Shown here in pieces: positions 1-8,050 of a DNA stretch of 28,353 nt. This DNA is from CAZOKO01 sp964580455 (GTDB lineage: Bacteria; Desulfobacterota; WTBG01). The position numbers and the translations under genes are program-made. The notes beneath the pieces are model-generated. The model was not told where the DNA came from. It saw nothing but the letters and a program-made list of their open reading frames with translations, and did not search any database. The stretch spans positions 1 to 28,353 of the forward strand of contig CAZOKO010000025.1 of assembly GCA_964580455.1 (NCBI GenBank), in the 5' to 3' direction. Numbering within the stretch: the stretch's first letter is position 1; each line of letters begins with the position of its first letter.

Positions 1-1661
1 CCTGCCGGCCATTTTATTTCATCTTTCTCGCAAATGGTGGAAATGCTTAGCTGGTCAATCTTTGGTTTTAAGAGCTTCAGTTCGGCTTCTCGCCTGCTCA
101 AATCCTTCCCGTCTAAAATCTCATCAATCTGCTTCATCATTTCAATTGCCTCCTTGATTCTCTCCTCCACTTGCCTGGCTGTGTGTGAATCGATCAAACC
201 AAACTCGGCCTTAACCTGATTAAGACGCAGTGCCGCTTGATAAGAGGTTTCTACAATCTCCTCTCTTGTCATCCATTTAGTTTCATATCCCAGGGTATAT
301 TTCCAGCTCGGTTGCAACAGTGCCTGCCGATATTCTTCTAATGTCCTGTATAAGACCCTGTAACCAAACTTCTCTGATTCTTCATAAGCAAGACTGCCTG
401 GATCAATGAAAGGGGCAAGCGGCGAGATAAAGGGATTGAGCTTTTTGCCAAACTTCTTGAGTAAATCCTTACAATAATCTACTGTGCCCAGTGCCTTTTC
501 AGGGGTCTGATAGGGAAGTCCTATCATAAAAAAGAGATCAAATTTTTGGCAACCGCATTTAAGCGCGGATTCAATAGTATCCTCCAGTTCGGCATTACCG
601 TACGTTTTCCCGGATGACCTCCTGATTTCTTCCAGGTGTGATTCGGGCGAGAACTCAAAATTAAAGTTGGGGATAGCATTGCCAACCATCTCAAAATATT
701 CTTTTGGAGCAGGGTTAAAAAGCTCCAGCACAATCTGATTTGCCGGTTTATGCTCACGCAAGTTGTTCAATACCTTTTCCGCATAGTCCTCTCCTCTCTG
801 TCTCAAATCACCCACCACAAATATTGGCCCGTTGGTAAATCTACTGGCTGCGCATATATCTTTAGCAACCAGTTGCGGTGATCTGAAGGCGGGAGTTTTT
901 CTCTGGCAGTACATATTCACTGCATACTTTGAACCTCCGCAGAAGACGCAGTTGTGCACACAACCCCGACAGGTCATAATAGCAGTGATAGGATATTTCC
1001 ACCAATCGTGAATGGAGGTAATCCCCTTCAAATCCCCATACTGGAGTGCAGATTTGATAAGATTAAGATAGTTATTGGAGAACCCATCAAGGTGTGAGAG
1101 AGTTTGGGAAAAGGGGTTGCTGTGGATGTCGTTTCCATCTTTGAAGGTAAGGTTTGGAATTTGAGAGAGCTCGCATTCTCCCTTCTCTAAAGCCTTTAAT
1201 AAATTACACATCGCTTCTTCTGCAGAATCGCCCCTTATCACATAATCTACTTGAGGATAGGCAATCAATTCCCGGTGGAAGTAAGTTGCACTATAGCCGC
1301 CAAAAATCACCGGGATATCGGGATGATACTTTTTACATATCCTGGCTACTTCCAGACTGCCATGAGCATGGGGCAGCCAGTGGAGGTCAATACCAAATGC
1401 CCTGCACTTTAATTTCTTTATGGTCTTTTCCACATCATAATTTTTATCTTCAAGCATGAGGTATGCGAGATTTATGATTCTTACCCGTAAACCGTGCTGA
1501 CACAAGTATTCTGATAAGGACGAAAAGCCTATCGGATACATCTCGAAGATAGGTGTGGAAGGAATCACATCGCTGATGGGACCATACAGAATAGTCTTTT
1601 CGCGAAAATCATACACACTTGGTGCATGCAGGAGAATTAGATCAGGGGTAAAGAATGCCAT
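1..1661 (-). CDS. B12-binding/radical SAM protein, Ta0216-like (partial, runs off left edge)
   Basis: The minus strand is open from an ATG at 1661 to the window edge, giving about 553 codons with no stop. The N-terminal half (about residues 5-150) looks like a cobalamin-binding domain, with a DLHWLP stretch at 92-97 where the DxHxxG motif would fall. A radical SAM core follows, with the CxxxCxxC cluster motif CVHNCVFC (Cys234, Cys238, Cys241) for a 4Fe-4S cluster that cleaves S-adenosylmethionine. The opening (LILLHAPSVYDFR, YGPISDVIPSTPIFEMYPIG) matches my memory of the Ta0216 family of B12/radical SAM proteins, whose substrate is unknown. No strong ribosome site precedes the ATG; the frame opens only about 15 codons upstream, so the start is fairly constrained. 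The C-terminus is missing, probably only a short part given the usual family length. No visible operon partner on this side. Confidence 0.85.
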   Translation of the reverse strand, partial: MAFFTPDLILLHAPSVYDFREKTILYGPISDVIPSTPIFEMYPIGFSSLSEYLCQHGLRVRIINLAYLMLEDKNYDVEKTIKKLKCRAFGIDLHWLPHAHGSLEVARICKKYHPDIPVIFGGYSATYFHRELIAYPQVDYVIRGDSAEEAMCNLLKALEKGECELSQIPNLTFKDGNDIHSNPFSQTLSHLDGFSNNYLNLIKSALQYGDLKGITSIHDWWKYPITAIMTCRGCVHNCVFCGGSKYAVNMYCQRKTPAFRSPQLVAKDICAASRFTNGPIFVVGDLRQRGEDYAEKVLNNLREHKPANQIVLELFNPAPKEYFEMVGNAIPNFNFEFSPESHLEEIRRSSGKTYGNAELEDTIESALKCGCQKFDLFFMIGLPYQTPEKALGTVDYCKDLLKKFGKKLNPFISPLAPFIDPGSLAYEESEKFGYRVLYRTLEEYRQALLQPSWKYTLGYETKWMTREEIVETSYQAALRLNQVKAEFGLIDSHTARQVEERIKEAIEMMKQIDEILDGKDLSRREAELKLLKPKIDQLSISTICEKDEIKWPA

Positions 1662-1883
1662 GGATGCTTTACAGGGATAGTTGCAGGAAATGGTTTTAAG
1701 AATTTCTTAATTGGTTTTCTGCTATTTATTAAGATTCTAAGCTTTACTAAAGAACCAATCAATTCTGTGTTCTATTAATAACTGAGGTACCAGCTATTTG
1801 TCAATTAATCTTCTCATAAAGCTTCATATGGTTATCCGGAAACCTCCAGTTGATTGCCCTGATGAAATTATTAACAATACTGG

Positions 1884-1926
1884 ATTCCCGCTGGAGTTTA
1901 TCCCGTACTTGATACGGGGCGGGAAT
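1884..1926. repeat. Nested palindromic repeat (ATTCCCGC...GCGGGAAT)
   Basis: Outer arms ATTCCCGC (1884-1891) and GCGGGAAT (1919-1926) pair perfectly, and inner arms CCCGTA (1902-1907) and TACGGG (1913-1918) pair within them. GACA follows the right arm, as in widely dispersed repeat units of this type. Confidence 0.75.
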
Positions 1927-1962
1927 GACATGTTTTTTCAACCGGTTCCATACTTGTCTGTC

Positions 1963-1982
1963 ATCCCTGCGAAAGCAGGGAT
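1963..1982. repeat. Short palindrome ATCCCTGC-GAAA-GCAGGGAT
   Basis: A perfect 8-bp stem with a GAAA tetraloop, about 36 bp from the preceding nested palindrome. This is the common 'TCATCCCTGCGAAAGCAGGGAT' class of dispersed repeat, whose accidental translation gives VIPAKAGIQ. Confidence 0.8.
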
Positions 1983-2367
1983 CCAGGAACTAACAGACAA
2001 CTTGAGTATTGTAGATAAGTAGAAAGCTTCATTAAAGTTTCGGTACAAAGAAACAGATATCTTATCATTGCGCATCAGCCAATAACACTGTAACCATTGG
2101 ATATCACTGATAAATAAATTTATTTTGGCGAGTGGTTGGATAATTTTTCGGGTCGCTTTCTCAGGAAAAAATCTTTTGAACATTTAGCAGGATTGGAGTT
2201 TAAAGGTCAGAGTTCAAGAAGGTGACAAAAAGTTATTAACTCCCCCTCTTTTCCGCTTGACATGTCATCGTAATTATTTAAAATACAAAAATGAAGTAAT
2301 CATTTGCCACAGAACACACAGAATGCGCTGATAAATTATTATCTCTGCGCCCTCAGCGTGCTCGGCG

Positions 2368-2397
2368 TTGAAAGAGAATAAAGCTTAATCGTAAAAT
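2368..2397 (+). promoter_or_regulatory. Candidate sigma70 promoter for the lipoprotein gene
   Basis: TTGAAA (2368-2373) is followed after 18 bp by TAAAAT (2392-2397), 21 bp upstream of the ATG at 2419. An AAGGA ribosome site lies at 2404-2408. With so short a distance the transcript would begin close to the ribosome site, which lowers confidence. Confidence 0.35.
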
Positions 2398-2418
2398 AAT
2401 TTTTAAGGAATTTAATAG

Positions 2419-2877
2419 ATGAAAACACCCATCATTAAAACGGTATTTCTAGGGTTGACAATATTACTTTCACAATTTGGATGTAGCTCAACACAAGTTG
2501 AAAGCGAGAACATCTACTATACCTCAAAATTTTTTGCCGAAGAGTATGACAAGGTGTGGAAAGCACTGGGAGAGATAATGGTTGATGAGCTAATGTACCC
2601 CATTAGGACAACAGACAAGAAAAAAGGGGTTATACAGACAGATTGGATTTCAGTCATTAGAATACGTGGTGCATTAAGGTGGTATTTGAAAGCTTTGCTC
2701 TATAAGAAAGATAATGGAACACTGGTTAAGATTTATAATAGGGTTGAAGAACCATCAGAAACAAAGGGGAAATTTAAAGACAAGAAAGGTGACTTAAAAA
2801 CAGGCTGGAAGACTTCCGAAGAAAAGACAGCAGATGTGGGTATTATTTTAGAAATGCTAAGGGATAGGCTTGAGTGA
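2419..2877 (+). CDS. Small lipoprotein, BamC/NlpB-like
   Basis: A 152-residue protein with a short basic start (MKTPIIK), a hydrophobic stretch and a probable lipobox ending at Cys22 (SQFGC), so it should be lipid-anchored, probably in the outer membrane. The mature part begins with a segment resembling the BamC (NlpB/DapX) domain: YDKVWKALGEIM followed by DKKKGVIQTDW. BamC is an accessory lipoprotein of the outer-membrane beta-barrel assembly machine. The protein is much shorter than E. coli BamC (about 344 residues), containing one such domain only. The lipobox is not canonical at -3 (Gln). It has its own candidate promoter and is followed by a C/G-rich hairpin, so it is probably monocistronic. 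The family assignment rests on recalled resemblance only. Confidence 0.65.
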   Translation: MKTPIIKTVFLGLTILLSQFGCSSTQVESENIYYTSKFFAEEYDKVWKALGEIMVDELMYPIRTTDKKKGVIQTDWISVIRIRGALRWYLKALLYKKDNGTLVKIYNRVEEPSETKGKFKDKKGDLKTGWKTSEEKTADVGIILEMLRDRLE

Positions 2878-2897
2878 GAATGGAGTATAATGTTCCT

Positions 2898-2938
2898 TAA
2901 AATCCCCCTAAATCCTCTTTTTCTAAGGGGGGCTTTTA
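2898..2938. repeat. CCCCCT...AGGGGGG hairpin repeat, possible terminator
   Basis: TAAAAtCCCCCT (from 2898) can pair with AGGGGGGcTTTT (to 2937) around a pyrimidine-rich loop. It follows the lipoprotein stop by about 20 bp and ends in a short T run, so it could stop transcription. Its core matches the repeat at 3718-3736, which argues for a dispersed repeat rather than a dedicated terminator. Confidence 0.45.
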
Positions 2939-2992
2939 GAGGTTGTCTTCATCAATTAATTTTCAACCCCCCCCTCATATGAGGCTCCGTTT

Positions 2993-3649
2993 TTGTCAAA
3001 AGACCTGGAAATCATTCTAAAAGAAGGTGCCAGAGAAGTCGGGGCTCCCCTCAACCAGGAAATGATTCAGATGTTCCTGGTTTATTTAAAAGAACTGAAG
3101 GAGTGGAATCAAACGGTAAACCTTACATCCCTTAAAAAAGATACCTCAATCATAAACAAACATTTTATAGATTCCATATCGCTCGTGCCGTATCTGCCTT
3201 CTAGGGCATCTCTTCTGGACCTGGGTTCAGGGGCGGGATTTCCCGGGATACCTGCAAAGATTGTAAAACCATCTATTAAAGTTACTTTACTTGAAGCTAC
3301 ACGAAAGAAGGTCAATTTCCAGCGACACCTGATAAGAGTATTGGGGCTTACTCTCATCTACCCTCTTCAGGGTCGGGCGGAGCATTTGCAATTTGAAGAA
3401 GGCTCGCCTTCTGGTTTTGACATAGTTACCTCAAGGGCATCTTTCAGGTTGGGGAAATTTCTAGCACTTGGACTCCCCTATTTGAAAAAGGGGGGTTATC
3501 TTATTGCCATGAAGGGAAAACGCGCAAAGGAAGAACTGAAAGACAACCGGCACATATTGAAGGATTTATCCGCAGAAGAAAGCAGGACAGAGGAGATTAT
3601 ATTGCCAGGCGGACAAAGAAGATGTTTGATTTTTATAAAGAAATTGTGA
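2993..3649 (+). CDS. rsmG: 16S rRNA (guanine527-N7)-methyltransferase RsmG
   Basis: A 218-residue RsmG/GidB, which methylates N7 of G527 in 16S rRNA using S-adenosylmethionine. The N-terminus carries the family's helical part with WNQTVNLTSLK (about 38-48), followed by the SAM-binding motif LDLGSGAGFPGIP (about 71-83), the acidic LLEATRKKVNF segment and DIVTSRASF. Length fits the family (about 205-240). The start is a TTG preceded by GAGG at 2981-2984; the frame is closed by a stop at 2957-2959 with no ATG between, so TTG is the only reasonable choice. It sits directly before parS and parA, the rsmG-parA-parB order found near the replication origin in many bacteria. Confidence 0.93.
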   Translation: MSKDLEIILKEGAREVGAPLNQEMIQMFLVYLKELKEWNQTVNLTSLKKDTSIINKHFIDSISLVPYLPSRASLLDLGSGAGFPGIPAKIVKPSIKVTLLEATRKKVNFQRHLIRVLGLTLIYPLQGRAEHLQFEEGSPSGFDIVTSRASFRLGKFLALGLPYLKKGGYLIAMKGKRAKEELKDNRHILKDLSAEESRTEEIILPGGQRRCLIFIKKL

Positions 3650-3650
3650 A

Positions 3651-3666
3651 TGTTTCACGTGAAACA
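3651..3666. promoter_or_regulatory. parS: parS centromere site
   Basis: TGTTTCACGTGAAACA is a perfect 16-bp palindrome identical to the chromosomal parS consensus bound by ParB/Spo0J. It begins 2 bp after the rsmG stop codon and lies about 220 bp upstream of parA. ParB should load here and spread as a CTP-dependent clamp. This is the only copy I see in the window. Confidence 0.96.
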
Positions 3667-3717
3667 TTTTTTATTTTTGTCTTCCAAACTGGCTTCAGTT
3701 GTGTTATATTTCTACAT

Positions 3718-3736
3718 CCCCCTTTTTCAAAGGGGG
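3718..3736. repeat. CCCCCTTT/AAAGGGGG hairpin between parS and parA
   Basis: CCCCCTTT (3718-3725) and AAAGGGGG (3729-3736) form a perfect 8-bp stem with a 3-base loop. The C/G core matches the repeat at 2898-2938. The remaining spacer (3667-3888) shows no convincing gene. Confidence 0.65.
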
Positions 3737-3888
3737 ACTTTCCATGGTGTAATTCTCGTGAACTAGAAAATGTGGCATTAAATCCAAAAATTTTTAACCT
3801 TAGCATGTCTTTGCGGTTTAATTTTTCCAAAATCCATTCAATGGTCGCCGAACCATCCGGTAAAAAAGAAAGTTCCTAAAGGGAAAGC

Positions 3889-4665
3889 ATGGGGAAAGTC
3901 ATCTGCATAGCTAATCAGAAGGGTGGGGTGGGAAAGACGACCACTGCCGTCAATCTTTCAGCTTCTCTGGCGCTTGCCAAAAAAAAGACGTTATTAATCG
4001 ACATTGACCCGCAGGCAAATGCAAGCAGTGGAGTGGGGATAGAAAAAGGAAGTGTAGAGAAAAACATATATCATGTAATCATTGAAGATCAGGAATTTGC
4101 ACAGATTATAAAAGAAACCTCTTTCCCCTGTCTTTCTGTAGCTCCTTCCAGCATTGATCTCATTGGGGCTGAGCTAGAGCTGGTAAATGTCTCTGGAAGA
4201 GAGGCAAGGCTTAAGGAAAGATTGATAGGGGTTACCGACAACTATGATTATATTATTATTGATTGTCCGCCATCTCTGGGGCTGTTGACGGTTAATTCAC
4301 TGAATGCAGCAGGTTCTGTTTTGATTCCCATTCAATGTGAATATTATGCTCTGGAAGGTTTGAGCCAGCTTTTAAACACTATCAAAAGGATCAAAAGGGC
4401 ATTTAATCCCAACCTCAAGATTGAAGGCTTCTTACTAACCATGTTTGATAAACGCAACAACCTTTCTCACCAGGTTGCCTGTGAAATAAAGAATTATTTC
4501 CCCGAGAAGGTACTTCAGACTGTTATTCCCAGAAATGTAAAGTTGGGGGAGTGCCCCAGTTATGGAAAACCAGTCTTTTTCTACGACAAACTATCTGCTG
4601 GTGCCAGGAGCTACCTGGAACTGGCTCAGATTATAACCAATGGGGAGAGTGATTATCATGGCTGA
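3889..4665 (+). CDS. parA: Chromosome partitioning ATPase ParA (Soj)
   Basis: A 258-residue ParA/Soj-type Walker ATPase that acts with ParB and parS in chromosome segregation. The deviant Walker A motif KGGVGKTT lies at residues 11-18, with the signature lysine at 11. IDIDPQANAS follows as motif A', and the Walker B region is YIIIDCPPSLG. No N-terminal helix-turn-helix extension is present, so this is the short chromosomal type and not the plasmid P1/F type. The ATG is preceded by AAAGGGA. The 3' end overlaps parB by 8 bp, indicating translational coupling. The perfect parS 220 bp upstream and the rsmG neighbour support a chromosomal role. Confidence 0.96.
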   Translation: MGKVICIANQKGGVGKTTTAVNLSASLALAKKKTLLIDIDPQANASSGVGIEKGSVEKNIYHVIIEDQEFAQIIKETSFPCLSVAPSSIDLIGAELELVNVSGREARLKERLIGVTDNYDYIIIDCPPSLGLLTVNSLNAAGSVLIPIQCEYYALEGLSQLLNTIKRIKRAFNPNLKIEGFLLTMFDKRNNLSHQVACEIKNYFPEKVLQTVIPRNVKLGECPSYGKPVFFYDKLSAGARSYLELAQIITNGESDYHG

Positions 4666-5524
4666 AAGAAAGGCCCTCGGCAAGGGTTTGGGCGCCTTAA
4701 TTCCGGATGTTGGGGGTGATTTTGAAAGAAAGGAGAGAGGTTTTCATTGTAACATCGACGAGATCCAATTGAATCCCTATCAGCCTCGAAACGTCTTTGA
4801 CCAGGAAAAGATTGAAGAACTGGCAAATTCTATAAAGGAAAAGGGTGTTATCCAGCCTCTGCTTGTAAAAGAGCTGGAAATGGGTTACCAGCTCATTGCG
4901 GGGGAGCGTAGGTTAAGGGCGGCAAAGGTTGCGGGGCTTGTTAGTGTTCCTATCATAGTAAAAAAGGTCTCGGATGAAGAACAACTGGAATACTCTTTGA
5001 TCGAAAACCTGCAAAGGGAAGATTTAAACCCAATTGAAGAAGCGGACGCCTTTAAAAGGCTGATGAAAGAGTTTGGCTATACACAGCAGAAGCTTTCCCA
5101 GGTACTCAGCAAAAACAGAACAACCATAGCCAACCAGCTCCGCTTGCTAAAACTTCCTGATATGGTTAAAGAATCGCTTGCTCGAAACGAAATTAGCATG
5201 GGGCATGCCAGAAGCCTTCTCGGCTTGAATGAAGTGCAAAAACAGAGGGAAGCATACAGGATCCTGTTGCGCAAGGGCCTGTCGGTGAGGGAGACCGAGA
5301 AGCTGGTGAAGAAACTAAGCCAGGTGAAGAAAAAGAAGGTGGAAGAGAAGAGATTAATACATTTGGAATATGTACGAAATGATCTCATACAATGTCTGGG
5401 CACCCAGGTAAAAATTGTAAAGAGAGGGAAAAAAGGTAAACTTATTATTGAATTCTACTCCTCAGAAGAACTGGAACGTATTATAGAAAGGATAAAGGGG
5501 GTTCATGAAAAAGCAAGAGTTTAA
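4658..5524 (+). CDS. parB: Chromosome partitioning protein ParB (Spo0J)
   Basis: A 288-residue ParB that binds parS, hydrolyses CTP and spreads as a sliding clamp. It begins with the family's usual ALGKGLGALIP (6-15). The CTP-binding N-domain contains GERRLRA (82-88) and ENLQRED (116-122), and a helix-turn-helix parS-binding domain follows (about residues 130-190, GYTQQKLSQVLSKNRTTIAN). The C-terminal part is basic and would form the dimerisation domain. I chose the ATG at 4658 over the in-frame ATG at 4640 because GGGGAG at 4642-4647 gives a well-spaced ribosome site and the protein then starts like other ParBs. It overlaps parA by 8 bp and gyrB by 20 bp. Confidence 0.95.
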   Translation: MAERKALGKGLGALIPDVGGDFERKERGFHCNIDEIQLNPYQPRNVFDQEKIEELANSIKEKGVIQPLLVKELEMGYQLIAGERRLRAAKVAGLVSVPIIVKKVSDEEQLEYSLIENLQREDLNPIEEADAFKRLMKEFGYTQQKLSQVLSKNRTTIANQLRLLKLPDMVKESLARNEISMGHARSLLGLNEVQKQREAYRILLRKGLSVRETEKLVKKLSQVKKKKVEEKRLIHLEYVRNDLIQCLGTQVKIVKRGKKGKLIIEFYSSEELERIIERIKGVHEKARV

Positions 5525-7961
5525 GTATGATGCCACCCAGATTCAGGTTTTGGAGGGTTTTGAGGCAGTCAGGAAAAGGCCAGCCATGTATATTGGAAAT
5601 ACCGGCAGCAGTGGCCTTCATCATCTGGTATATGAGGTCGTTGATAATAGCATAGATGAATCACTGGCCGGATACTGCGATCGTATCGAAGTGGTTATCC
5701 ATACCGATAACAGTGTTACGGTTGTTGACAACGGGAGAGGTATCCCTGTTGATATCCACCCTGTTGAAAAAAGGCCTGCCGCTGAGGTGGTTATGACAAC
5801 CCTGCATGCAGGAGGTAAGTTTGACAATCACAGCTATAAGGTTTCAGGAGGTCTGCACGGGGTTGGAGTCTCAGTGGTCAATGCCTTATCTGAACACCTG
5901 GGTCTGGAGATTAAGAGGGATGGGAAAGTATATCACCAGGCTTATCAGAGGGGGAAACCCATATCTAAGCTGGAACCGGTAGGCAAAACAAGCGGCACTG
6001 GCACCAAGGTGGTTTTCAAACCGGATACGGATACTTTTGAAACTATTGAATTCAGCTTTGATATCCTCTCGCAAAGGTTAAGAGAACTGGCATTTTTAAA
6101 CAAAGGTGTTCTGATTACCATAGAGGATGAGAGGAATGAAAAAAGGCATGAATTCATTTACAAGGGAGGTATTGTCTCTTTTGTAGAATTTCTTAACAAG
6201 AACAAGAACACCCTCTATCCCAAACCTATTTATCTTCAGGGCGAGAAATCTTTCTTTTCCATGGAAGAGGGGGGAAGGAAAGAACACATCGTTCAAATAG
6301 AGATTGCACTCCAGCACAATGATACATACACAGAAAATATATTCTCCTTTGCCAATAATATTAATACGAAAGAGGGTGGCACCCACCTTTCCGGGTTTAG
6401 AACGGCTTTAACCAGGACAGTCAACAACTACGCTGCCAAGAACCTTTCTTCAAAGGATTTTAAAGATAATTTTAAAGGCGAAGACCTTCAAGAGGGTCTT
6501 ACATCTGTCGTCAGCGTAAAACTGCCACAGCCTCAATTTGAGGGACAGACTAAAACCAAATTGGGAAACACCAATATCAAGGGGATGGTAGAACAATTGA
6601 TAGGTGAAAAACTGAGCTACTATCTGGAGGAAAACCCCAGAGTTGCCAAAAAAATAGTGGCGAAGGGGTTGGAAGCTTCGCGGGCACGGGAGGCTGCACG
6701 TAAGGCCAAAGAGCTTACCCGCAGAAAAACCGCCCTTGAAAGCAGTTTCCTTCCGGGGAAATTAGCTGACTGTCAGGAAACTGACCCTGCCCGATGTGAA
6801 ATCTATCTGGTTGAGGGTGATTCCGCTGGTGGTTCGGCCAAACAGGGTAGGGACCGCCGTTTTCAGGCCATTTTGCCGCTTAAGGGGAAAATTTTAAACG
6901 TGGAAAAGGCACGTTTTGACAAAATGCTTGAAAATAATGAGATTAACACCATCATTTCCGCCCTGGGAACGGGAATTGAGCAAGATGAGAACAAGCTTTT
7001 AACTCCCCGGTATCATCACGTTATTATCATGACTGATGCTGATGTGGATGGATCTCATATTAGAACGCTGCTTCTCACTTTCTTTTACAGAAGAATGCCC
7101 TCCCTCATAGAGAGGGGTTATCTATACATTGCCCAACCCCCCCTGTTTAAAGTAAAAAGGGGGAAACAGGAGAGATACGTCAAGGACGAGGGTTTATTAG
7201 AAAAGTACCTTCTCGAATGTGGTGCAGAAGGGGTTGAACTGATATTAAAAGAATCGGATAAACCCATTAAGGGTAACAGGTTGCTTGCTCTGCTGGAGAA
7301 GGCAATTAAATACAGGAGGTATTTGGAAAATCTTGAGAAAAAACAATGGGATAAGAACATTTTGAGTGCATTGGCTTTTGAAGATAATTTTCAGAAGGAT
7401 ACCCTTAAAAACAAATCGAGCGTTGAAAAGTTCCTGGCAGGCATTAAAAGTCACGCCAGCTTTTTCTATCCTTTTGTTCCGCCTATGGAATATTCTCTCA
7501 CAGAAGACGCAGAACACAGCTGTTTTTCTATCCAATGCCTTTCTAAAATCAATGGAATTATCAGGGAGACATTCATCGATTTTGATCTTCTAACATCTAC
7601 CGAGCTGGAAGAACTTAGAAAGATGGCAAAAAGCCTTAAAGCCGCTGGTTCTCCACCTTTTATCATTAGTCACAAAAATGAAACGCTGGAGTTAAACACT
7701 CTATCCGAGGTATTAGGGTATGTCCTAAACTTCGGGGAAAAGGGGCAGGAAACACAAAGATATAAAGGTCTGGGGGAGATGAATCCGGATCAACTATGGG
7801 AAACTACCATGAATCCGGAAAAACGCACGTTATTCCAGGTAAAAATAGAAGATGCCATTGAGGCAGATGAAATATTTACCATTTTAATGGGAGACCAAGT
7901 AGATCCAAGAAGAAACTTCATATACGATAATGCAATAAATGTAACAAATTTAGATGTTTAG
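5505..7961 (+). CDS. gyrB: DNA gyrase subunit B
   Basis: An 818-residue GyrB, the ATPase subunit of gyrase. The GHKL ATPase has the catalytic Glu44 and Asn48 in YEVVDNSIDE, DNGRGIP at 75-81 and the SGGLHGVG lid glycines near 115. The TOPRIM domain has EGDSAGG (437-443) and the metal-binding DADVDG (511-516). About 170 residues then separate TOPRIM from the conserved QRYKGLGEMN (about 750-760); this is the insertion of E. coli-type GyrB (804 residues), absent from the short Gram-positive form. The ATG follows AAAGGGGG at 5494-5501 and lies inside the end of parB (20-bp overlap), so segregation and gyrase genes are translationally coupled. gyrA follows after 89 bp. Confidence 0.97.
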   Translation: MKKQEFKYDATQIQVLEGFEAVRKRPAMYIGNTGSSGLHHLVYEVVDNSIDESLAGYCDRIEVVIHTDNSVTVVDNGRGIPVDIHPVEKRPAAEVVMTTLHAGGKFDNHSYKVSGGLHGVGVSVVNALSEHLGLEIKRDGKVYHQAYQRGKPISKLEPVGKTSGTGTKVVFKPDTDTFETIEFSFDILSQRLRELAFLNKGVLITIEDERNEKRHEFIYKGGIVSFVEFLNKNKNTLYPKPIYLQGEKSFFSMEEGGRKEHIVQIEIALQHNDTYTENIFSFANNINTKEGGTHLSGFRTALTRTVNNYAAKNLSSKDFKDNFKGEDLQEGLTSVVSVKLPQPQFEGQTKTKLGNTNIKGMVEQLIGEKLSYYLEENPRVAKKIVAKGLEASRAREAARKAKELTRRKTALESSFLPGKLADCQETDPARCEIYLVEGDSAGGSAKQGRDRRFQAILPLKGKILNVEKARFDKMLENNEINTIISALGTGIEQDENKLLTPRYHHVIIMTDADVDGSHIRTLLLTFFYRRMPSLIERGYLYIAQPPLFKVKRGKQERYVKDEGLLEKYLLECGAEGVELILKESDKPIKGNRLLALLEKAIKYRRYLENLEKKQWDKNILSALAFEDNFQKDTLKNKSSVEKFLAGIKSHASFFYPFVPPMEYSLTEDAEHSCFSIQCLSKINGIIRETFIDFDLLTSTELEELRKMAKSLKAAGSPPFIISHKNETLELNTLSEVLGYVLNFGEKGQETQRYKGLGEMNPDQLWETTMNPEKRTLFQVKIEDAIEADEIFTILMGDQVDPRRNFIYDNAINVTNLDV

Positions 7962-8050
7962 CAACCGATACTTAGGGATTGAGGAATTTGTTTGATTCTC
8001 AGAGTAGATTTTCGGTCAGATACTTATTAGAATAACAAGGTGAAAAAACT

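Larger units (their letters stand above)
1662..2418. other. Gene-free spacer with dispersed repeats
   Basis: This 757-bp stretch lies between divergently oriented genes. Short open frames exist on both strands but start poorly and run through repeat sequence. It holds two small palindromic repeats (1884-1926 and 1963-1982) and, around 2310-2380, a degenerate block resembling the widespread 'CCACAGA-CACAGA ... CTCTGCG-CTCAGCG' repeat of environmental genomes. The right end carries a candidate promoter for the lipoprotein gene. Nothing else is supported. Confidence 0.6.

Noticed and set aside
524..757. 77-codon minus-strand frame
   Set aside because: Out-of-frame shadow of the radical SAM gene that is continuously open across this stretch.
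1884..1982. CRISPR-like repeats
   Set aside because: The two palindromes differ in sequence and there is no regular spacing or array.
1798..2022. 74-codon plus-strand frame
   Set aside because: Begins at a TTG without a ribosome site and is largely translated palindromic repeat, including the VIPAKAGIQ signature of that repeat.
1938..2183. 81-codon minus-strand frame (MFKRFFPEK...)
   Set aside because: No ribosome site, no family resemblance, and its C-terminal third is repeat sequence.
3622..3879. 85-codon frame across parS
   Set aside because: Overlaps the end of rsmG, runs through parS and a hairpin repeat, and lacks a ribosome site.
7962..8050. Possible tRNA in the gyrB-gyrA spacer
   Set aside because: Length is suitable but no cloverleaf arms or T-loop consensus are visible.
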